A stretch of 11,264 bases of DNA from CAYGZM01 sp964354365 (GTDB lineage: Bacteria > Planctomycetota > Phycisphaerae > Sedimentisphaerales > Anaerobacaceae). The position numbers were made by a program, and so were the translations under genes. Numbering within the stretch: the first letter of the stretch is position 1; each line of letters begins with the position of its first letter. Shown here piece after piece: positions 6,184 through 11,264 of the stretch. The stretch spans positions 1 through 11,264 of the forward strand of contig CAYGZM010000121.1 of assembly GCA_964354365.1 (NCBI GenBank), written 5' to 3'. The notes under the pieces were generated by a model. It made no database searches and was not told the origin of the DNA. It saw only the letters and a list, made by a program, of their open reading frames with translations.

Positions 6184-6260
6184 TTCAGCAGGTTCCGTTC
6201 GCGGCTCACCCACACGGTGGGGGGGCGGTAAGCGTTCCACTCGATGGATAATTAAAACCT

Positions 6261-6288
6261 TTGACAACACAGGCCCATATAATATACT
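6261..6288 (+). promoter_or_regulatory. Sigma70-type promoter for the acyl-CoA synthetase / CoA-transferase / deacetylase operon
   Basis: A perfect -35 box TTGACA (6261-6266), a 16-bp spacer and a -10 box TATACT (6283-6288) predict transcription from about 6295 and a leader of about 42 nt. A TATAAT at 6278-6283 is only 11 bp from the -35 and is less likely. The 6184-6260 stretch, shared with the divergent phosphoesterase gene, contains a small hairpin (CCCAC/GTGGG, 6209-6221) and no other signal I can support; I see no convincing minus-strand promoter there. Confidence 0.6.
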
Positions 6289-6336
6289 AAGTTACCTTTG
6301 GAAATCCATATTGAGTCGGAAAGGACTTTTGTTTTT

Positions 6337-8436
6337 ATGAGTCTTGAGAGTTTTTTTAATCCACAGTCTATTGCGATTGTGGGCGCATCCAGGCAGAAGA
6401 GCAAAGTTGGCTATGAAATCCTGGCCAATATTGTAAAGGCCGGGTACAAAGGCGGGATATTCCCGGTCAATCCCAACACGGACACGATCGAAGGCCTCAA
6501 ATGCTACCCCGACCTTGAGTCTATCCCGGATACCCCGGACCTTGTCATAATCATCGTGCCGGCCAAGATTGTCCCGCCGGTAATGCAGCAGTGCGCAAAG
6601 GTCGGGGTCAAGTCGGTCATCATTATTACAGCGGGTTTCAGGGAGGTCGGCGAAGAGGGCAGGGCACTTGAGAAGCAGGTCGTTCAGATTGCGAAACAGG
6701 CCGGCATCAGAGTCATCGGTCCGAATTGCCTTGGGCTGATTGTCCCGGCCAATAAGCTGAATGCGAGCTTTGGCGGCGACCTGCCCGCCGTGGGCGCGAT
6801 AGCGTACCTTTCGCAGTCAGGGGCGCTGCTCGCCGCTATTCTTGATACCGCCAACGCCGCCGGTATTGGCTTTAGCAAGCTTGTCAGCATAGGCAACAAG
6901 GCGGACGTCGATGAGCTGGATGTAATCAAGGCCCTCGCCGCCGATAAGGATACAAAGGTAATAGCCGGCTATCTCGAGAGCATTGCCGACGGCGATGAGT
7001 TTGTAAGCCAGGCCGAGCGAATCTCCCACACAAAACCCATCATCCTGATAAAATCCGGGGGGACGCAGGCCGGGGCAAAAGCCGCATCATCCCATACCGG
7101 AAGCCTTGCCGGCAGTGAAACCGCTTATGAATCCGCGTTTGAACGTGCTGGGATCATCCGCTGCGAGTCAATAAGGCAGCAGTTCGACTATGCGCAGGCC
7201 TTTGCCAATCAGCCGTTGCCCGGCGGCCCTGGCGTGGCTGTTATCACTAATGCGGGCGGTCCGGGCATTATGGCCGCCGACGCCATCGAGCGAGAGGGAC
7301 TCAGCTTCGCCAGGCTCGCCGAAGAGACGGAGGAAAAACTGACCTCCCGCCTGCCCGCAGCCGCAAATTGGCACAATCCCATAGATATCCTGGGCGACGC
7401 CCTTGCAGACAGGTACGAGTTCGCACTGGACGTCGTTCTTGACGACCCTAATGTTGATGTCGTCCTGGTTCTGCTGACGCCGCAGGCGATGACCGAGCCT
7501 GCACGCACCGCAGAGGTAATCGTCAAGACAGCTCGAAGCAAACGCAAGAAACCTGTTCTTGCCTGTTTCCTCGGCGCCGCAAAGGTCAAGGAAGGCGTCG
7601 AGATTCTCCGTCGCGGCAAAATACCCGCGTATGATACCACACAGGGCGCCGTTTCGACGATAAAAGTAATGGTCGATTATGTCAGGTGGCGCTCTCGTCC
7701 CAAGCGAGTTGTAAAGCTCTTCCCGGTTAATCGCCGCAAGGTCGAGAATATAGTCGAAAGGCACCTGCGGCAGGGCACTCTTGATATTGGCGAGGCCGAG
7801 TCCAAGGAGATTCTTGAGGCGTACGGCTTTGTGACCCCCAAAGGCTCCATTGCCACGACCGCCGACCAGGCCGCCAATATCGCCCAGCAGATAGGCTATC
7901 CGGTTGTGCTCAAGATTTGGTCGCCCGACATACTGCACAAATCCGATGTTGGGGGCGTCAGGGTCGGCCTGGCCAGCGAGCAGGAGGTCCGGGATGCCTT
8001 CGACCTGATGATATATCGAATACCCAAGAAGCTGCCTGATGCGCACATTCTCGGCGTCCTCGTTCAGGAAATGTGCAGGAAGGGAAAAGAGGTCATTCTC
8101 GGAATGCATCGGGACCCTCACTTCGGGCCGCTGATGATGTTCGGCATGGGCGGCATTATGGTGGAAGTGCTCAAAGACGTCTCTTTCTACCTGGCCCCGC
8201 TCACTGCCGAGGAAGCCAAACAAATGCTTGTCAATACCAAGACGTATAGAATACTACAGGGCGTACGCGGCGATGAAGGCGTGGACGTGGACAAAATTGC
8301 CGAAGGTCTGCAAAGACTCTCGCAATTAGTCACGGAATTTCCTCAAATCAGGGAAATGGATATAAACCCTTATGTGGTTGGCCGTGAGGGCACTACGCCG
8401 ATTGCTGTTGACGCCAGAATAAGTCTGGAACGATGA
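6337..8436 (+). CDS. ADP-forming acyl-CoA synthetase (acetate-CoA ligase, fused alpha-beta, ACD family)
   Basis: A 699-residue cytoplasmic enzyme that reversibly converts acyl-CoA, ADP and phosphate to the free acid, CoA and ATP, a substrate-level phosphorylation step. The N-terminal CoA-binding/ligase half (alpha) has IVGASR near 14-19, GPNCLG at 128-133, YLSQSGA at 157-163 and the phosphohistidine loop SSHTGSLAG with His253; Glu214 in GYLES is the likely assisting acid. The C-terminal ATP-grasp half (beta) starts near 480 and has the second phosphohistidine, His534, in DILHKSDVGGV, plus GPLMMFGMGG. Both histidines being present argues for an active enzyme and not a regulatory Pat-like remnant. 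The start at 6337 fits the family N-terminus (SLESFFNPQSIAIVGAS) with AAGGA 11 nt upstream; a TTG at 6298 would put the start at the predicted transcript end. The next gene begins 1 nt after its stop. Confidence 0.95.
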   Translation: MSLESFFNPQSIAIVGASRQKSKVGYEILANIVKAGYKGGIFPVNPNTDTIEGLKCYPDLESIPDTPDLVIIIVPAKIVPPVMQQCAKVGVKSVIIITAGFREVGEEGRALEKQVVQIAKQAGIRVIGPNCLGLIVPANKLNASFGGDLPAVGAIAYLSQSGALLAAILDTANAAGIGFSKLVSIGNKADVDELDVIKALAADKDTKVIAGYLESIADGDEFVSQAERISHTKPIILIKSGGTQAGAKAASSHTGSLAGSETAYESAFERAGIIRCESIRQQFDYAQAFANQPLPGGPGVAVITNAGGPGIMAADAIEREGLSFARLAEETEEKLTSRLPAAANWHNPIDILGDALADRYEFALDVVLDDPNVDVVLVLLTPQAMTEPARTAEVIVKTARSKRKKPVLACFLGAAKVKEGVEILRRGKIPAYDTTQGAVSTIKVMVDYVRWRSRPKRVVKLFPVNRRKVENIVERHLRQGTLDIGEAESKEILEAYGFVTPKGSIATTADQAANIAQQIGYPVVLKIWSPDILHKSDVGGVRVGLASEQEVRDAFDLMIYRIPKKLPDAHILGVLVQEMCRKGKEVILGMHRDPHFGPLMMFGMGGIMVEVLKDVSFYLAPLTAEEAKQMLVNTKTYRILQGVRGDEGVDVDKIAEGLQRLSQLVTEFPQIREMDINPYVVGREGTTPIAVDARISLER

Positions 8437-8437
8437 T

Positions 8438-10315
8438 ATGCAGGAATTCGACTGGAAAGAAAAGCACAAAGACAAGATCAAAACCGCCGCGGCGGCAATG
8501 AAGTTAATCAAGCCCGGCAACAACATCTTCATTGGGACCGGCTGCGCCCAGCCGCAGCATCTCGTGCAGGCCCTGGTCGAGCATTCGAGCCATATTTACG
8601 ACGCCCATATAGTTCACCTCCTGACAATGGGCGCCGCTCCTTACGTCGATGAGAAGTTCCGTGAGAGATTCAAGATGAACACCTTCTTCATCGCCGACAA
8701 CGTTCGCGATGCGCTCGAAAAGGGTATCGGAGACTATACGCCGATATTTCTCTCTGAGATACCGCTTGAATTTGAGAGCGGGCGAATCCAGATCGACGTC
8801 GCCCTGATTACCGTGACGCCGCCCGACGTGAACGGGCTGTGCAGTCTTGGCGTCTCAGTCGATATCGTCAAATCCGCCGCAGCCAACGCCAAATACGTCA
8901 TAGCGCAGGTCAACAGCAGTATGCCCAGGACGTTCGGCGACAGCTTTCTCCACATCAACGGCATTGACGTTCTTGTTCCGTGCGACGAAAACGTGATAGA
9001 AATTCCCATACCTGAGCCCGACGAAACGCTGCGAGGCATCGGCCAGAATATCGCCAGGCTCGTCGAAGACGGCAGCACGATTGAATGTGGGATCGGCCGC
9101 ATCCCGCAGGCCCTCGTCGAATTCCTGAAGGATAAAAAGGACCTCGGCGTTCACACCGAGATGTTCAGCGACTGGATTATCGACCTGATCGAATGCGGCG
9201 CAATCACCTGCGCCAAGAAGACCCTCAATCGGGGTAAAGTCGTCGCCAGCTTCTGTATGGGATCCAAACGCCTCTACGACTACATTGACAATAACCCCTT
9301 CTTCGAATTCTATCCCACAGAGTACGTGAACGACATCAACATCATCAGCCAGCACGAGAAAATGGTGGGGATCAATGTCGGATTGGAGATTGATCTGACG
9401 GGCCAGGTCTGCTCGGACTCGCTGGGCCACCGGTTCTACAGCGGTATCGGAGGACAGGTCGATTTCATTCGCGGCTCTGCTCGAAGCAGGGGGGGCAAGG
9501 CAATAATCGCGATGCCGTCCACCGCGAGAAATGGGCAGGTTTCCAGGATTGTGCCGCACCTGACCGAGGGAGCAGGAGTCGTAACCACAAGGGGCGATGT
9601 CCACTACGTGGTCACCGAATACGGCGTCGCCTATTTGCACGGCAAGAGCATCAGGGAGCGGGTGCTTGATTTGATCAACATCGCCCATCCAAAGTTCCGC
9701 AAGCAGCTCCTGCAGGCGGCCAAGGCCAAAAACTACATTTATCAGGACCAGATTGAATTTGCGTGGGACCATTTGAATTACCCAAAGGAGCTGGAGCATT
9801 ATTCCACTTTGCGGGACGGCACGGAGATATTCTTCAGGCCGATCAAACCCACTGATGAGCCGGCCCTTTCCGAAATGCTATACTCGCTGAGCGAGCAATC
9901 CGTGAAGACCCGCTATATGACTCGCACGGCGGCGTTTCCTCACAGGCACATTCAGCAGCTTACCAACGTTGACTACAAGAAGGACTTTGCAATTGTCGGG
10001 GTAGTTCCCAGCGCTTCCGGCGAAGAGATTGTCGCCATCGCGCAGTACTTCCTCGACCCCAAAACGCAGGCTGCCGAGGTGGCTTTCGTTGTCCAGGACG
10101 AATGGCAGCAGAAGGGAATGGGGACTTTTCTGCTGGATTACATTACCAAGATCGCCAGGCAGCGGGGCGTGAAGCGTTTCTACGCGAAAGTTCTGCCCAA
10201 CAACAAGCCGATGCTCGCTATTTTCCACAACTCCGGCTATAAGGTGAATACGGAATTCGACGGCGAAGTCTATAATATAACTTACGATTTGGCAAAAGAT
10301 GAGGGACGGGAGTAA
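8438..10315 (+). CDS. Acetyl-CoA hydrolase/CoA-transferase with C-terminal Pat-like GNAT acetyltransferase domain
   Basis: This is a 625-residue fusion. Residues 1 to about 445 are an acetyl-CoA hydrolase/transferase domain of the 4-hydroxybutyrate CoA-transferase type: GIGRIP (218-223) forms the CoA-binding loop, and HTEMFSD (239-245) holds the expected catalytic Glu241, which carries the CoA thioester. The following residue is Trp246 where relatives I recall usually have Gly. Residues from about 457 form a GNAT domain opening with FRPIKPTDEPALSEMLYSLS; the acetyl-CoA pyrophosphate loop is QQKGMG (557-562), and AEVAF (Glu547) and LPNNKPMLAIFHNSGY complete the fold. Its layout resembles the GNAT part of Salmonella Pat (RYF/RYM, VDYDRE-like VDYKKD, DP-x-AEFAV). 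The start is 1 nt after the synthetase stop, with GGAA 7 nt upstream, so coupling is likely. Domain calls are firm; the protein-acetylating role is inferred. Confidence 0.92.
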   Translation: MQEFDWKEKHKDKIKTAAAAMKLIKPGNNIFIGTGCAQPQHLVQALVEHSSHIYDAHIVHLLTMGAAPYVDEKFRERFKMNTFFIADNVRDALEKGIGDYTPIFLSEIPLEFESGRIQIDVALITVTPPDVNGLCSLGVSVDIVKSAAANAKYVIAQVNSSMPRTFGDSFLHINGIDVLVPCDENVIEIPIPEPDETLRGIGQNIARLVEDGSTIECGIGRIPQALVEFLKDKKDLGVHTEMFSDWIIDLIECGAITCAKKTLNRGKVVASFCMGSKRLYDYIDNNPFFEFYPTEYVNDINIISQHEKMVGINVGLEIDLTGQVCSDSLGHRFYSGIGGQVDFIRGSARSRGGKAIIAMPSTARNGQVSRIVPHLTEGAGVVTTRGDVHYVVTEYGVAYLHGKSIRERVLDLINIAHPKFRKQLLQAAKAKNYIYQDQIEFAWDHLNYPKELEHYSTLRDGTEIFFRPIKPTDEPALSEMLYSLSEQSVKTRYMTRTAAFPHRHIQQLTNVDYKKDFAIVGVVPSASGEEIVAIAQYFLDPKTQAAEVAFVVQDEWQQKGMGTFLLDYITKIARQRGVKRFYAKVLPNNKPMLAIFHNSGYKVNTEFDGEVYNITYDLAKDEGRE

Positions 10316-10318
10316 TCG

Positions 10319-11264
10319 TTGGCGACGAAGAAAGCCGTATTCATTCATTCGTCCGAACTTGAGAAGTTCAGCTACCCTGCGGATTGTCCGTTCAATACGG
10401 ACCGGGCCGGGCAGGTGAGAAAGGTTCTCAATTCAATGGGCTTGCTTTCCGGTCCTGGCCGAAGCGAGGCAGCCCCTGTCGCTGCTGAGCGGGTCGTGCT
10501 GAAGAAATTTCACTCAGCCCGTTATCTTCACGCCCTGCGAGCCGCCGCAAAAGGCCGTTGGGATATCGAGGCCCTTAATATGGGCATCGGTACGGTTGAC
10601 TGTCCCGTTTTTGCCGGGATGTACGACTACCCGGCTCTGGCTACAGGCGGCACGCTCACCGCCGCCGAGCTAATCCTTTCCGGCTCCGCCGAGCTGGCAT
10701 TCAATCCATCGGGCGGTTTTCACCACGCCGGGCCGGAGCGCGCCTCAGGCTTCTGCTACATAAATGACGTCGCCCTTGCCTGCATTGTCTTGGCTGAGCA
10801 GCAAAAGAGGGTTTTGTATCTCGACGTGGACGTTCATCACGGCGACGGCGTCGCTTATGCCTTCTACGACCGCTCTGATGTGATGACCATATCATTGCAC
10901 GAAAGCCCTAAGACTTTGTTTCCCGGAACCGGTTCCGAAGACGAGATCGGAACCGGAGCGGGCGAAGGCTATTGCGTTAATGTCCCTTTGCCGGTCGGAA
11001 CATACGATGAGGCGTATTTGAAGGCGTTTAACGCTGTCGTTCCGCCGTTGGCCAAGGCCTACAAACCGGATGTGTTTGTTTTCGAGCTGGGAGCAGACGC
11101 CCTTGCCGGTGATCCCCTCGCCCATCTGCGCCTGACTAACAACGTGTACGTGGAAATCATTAACCACTTGCTGACTTACGACAAGCCAATCCTTATGACC
11201 GGCGGCGGGGGGTACAACGTCGATAACACCGTAAGGGCCTGGGCCTTGGCCTGGACTGTGCTCT
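10319..11264 (+). CDS. acuC: AcuC-type zinc-dependent deacetylase (class I HDAC-like), C-terminus beyond window
   Basis: The frame from TTG at 10319 runs open to the window edge (315 residues). It belongs to the histone deacetylase/AcuC superfamily, which removes acyl groups from lysine in proteins or from small amines. The active site is complete within the window: His135-His136 (GGFHHAG), zinc ligands Asp171 and His173 (DVDVHHGDG) and Asp260 (LGADALAGDPL), and the transition-state Tyr299 (GGGGYN). Bacterial AcuC proteins are near 380-390 residues, so roughly 70 are missing. TTG is chosen because GGAG (10309-10312) is 6 nt upstream and an in-frame TAA lies just before it. The gene begins 3 nt after the CoA-transferase/GNAT stop and is almost certainly in the same operon. 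AcuC in Bacillus deacetylates acetyl-CoA synthetase; an acetylpolyamine amidohydrolase role is a less likely alternative. Confidence 0.92.
   Translation, partial: MATKKAVFIHSSELEKFSYPADCPFNTDRAGQVRKVLNSMGLLSGPGRSEAAPVAAERVVLKKFHSARYLHALRAAAKGRWDIEALNMGIGTVDCPVFAGMYDYPALATGGTLTAAELILSGSAELAFNPSGGFHHAGPERASGFCYINDVALACIVLAEQQKRVLYLDVDVHHGDGVAYAFYDRSDVMTISLHESPKTLFPGTGSEDEIGTGAGEGYCVNVPLPVGTYDEAYLKAFNAVVPPLAKAYKPDVFVFELGADALAGDPLAHLRLTNNVYVEIINHLLTYDKPILMTGGGGYNVDNTVRAWALAWTVL

Noticed and set aside
6278..6283. Perfect TATAAT as the -10 box of the synthetase operon
   Set aside because: It is only 11 bp from the TTGACA; the overlapping TATACT at 6283-6288 gives a 16-bp spacer and is preferred.
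7168..8223. Long minus-strand open frame within the acyl-CoA synthetase gene (351 codons)
   Set aside because: It is antisense to catalytic motifs of a clearly real gene, with no recognisable family pattern of its own.
8855..9799. Long minus-strand open frame within the CoA-transferase gene (314 codons)
   Set aside because: It is a shadow of the transferase domain without its own ribosome binding site or domain.

Overview
This window is a moderately GC-rich, gene-dense bacterial chromosome segment. Spacing between genes is tight, there are stop/start overlaps, and the promoters look like sigma70 sites. The ADP-forming acyl-CoA synthetase points to an anaerobic or fermentative lifestyle. The mix of genes, including a stand-alone LigD-type phosphoesterase and an AcuC-type deacetylase beside a CoA-transferase/GNAT fusion, reminds me of uncultured Planctomycetota (Phycisphaerae-like). 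That placement is an inference; the sequence contains no direct phylogenetic marker.

Left part (1-1808). A minus-strand gene entering from the left edge looks like the N-terminus of an inositol monophosphatase family protein. Divergent from it is a small DUF2752 membrane protein whose promoter lies so close to the ATG that the mRNA may be leaderless. A 252-bp convergent gap then holds a GC hairpin and a 113-bp nested inverted-repeat element. Next comes a minus-strand HEPN/MNT pair (HI0074/HI0073 type) with intact RX4HXY and GSX10DXD motifs and an 8-nt overlap. Its promoter is back to back with that of serA, and a 9-bp direct repeat with 30-bp periodicity lies between the two.

Middle part (1809-6183). 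serA (529 aa, long form with ASB and ACT domains), an alpha-D-phosphohexomutase and a cation diffusion facilitator run in one direction and are probably cotranscribed. serA commits 3-phosphoglycerate to serine, the mutase interconverts hexose phosphates, and the CDF exports divalent metal. On the opposite strand is a stand-alone LigD 3'-phosphoesterase-like gene. Its body is intact, but its only plausible ATG is one base out of frame, so it is a recent frameshift, a sequencing error, or a gene with a non-canonical start.

Right part (6261-11264). A clear promoter drives at least three tightly packed genes: a fused ADP-forming acyl-CoA synthetase with both phosphohistidine sites; an acetyl-CoA hydrolase/CoA-transferase with a Pat-like GNAT acetyltransferase fused to its C-terminus; and an AcuC-type zinc deacetylase that runs off the right edge with its active site complete. 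This reads as an acyl-CoA/acid interconversion module carrying its own candidate protein acetylation 'writer' and 'eraser'. It is a rearranged parallel of the Bacillus acuA/acuC-acsA and Salmonella Pat/CobB-Acs circuits, and is the most interesting system in the window.
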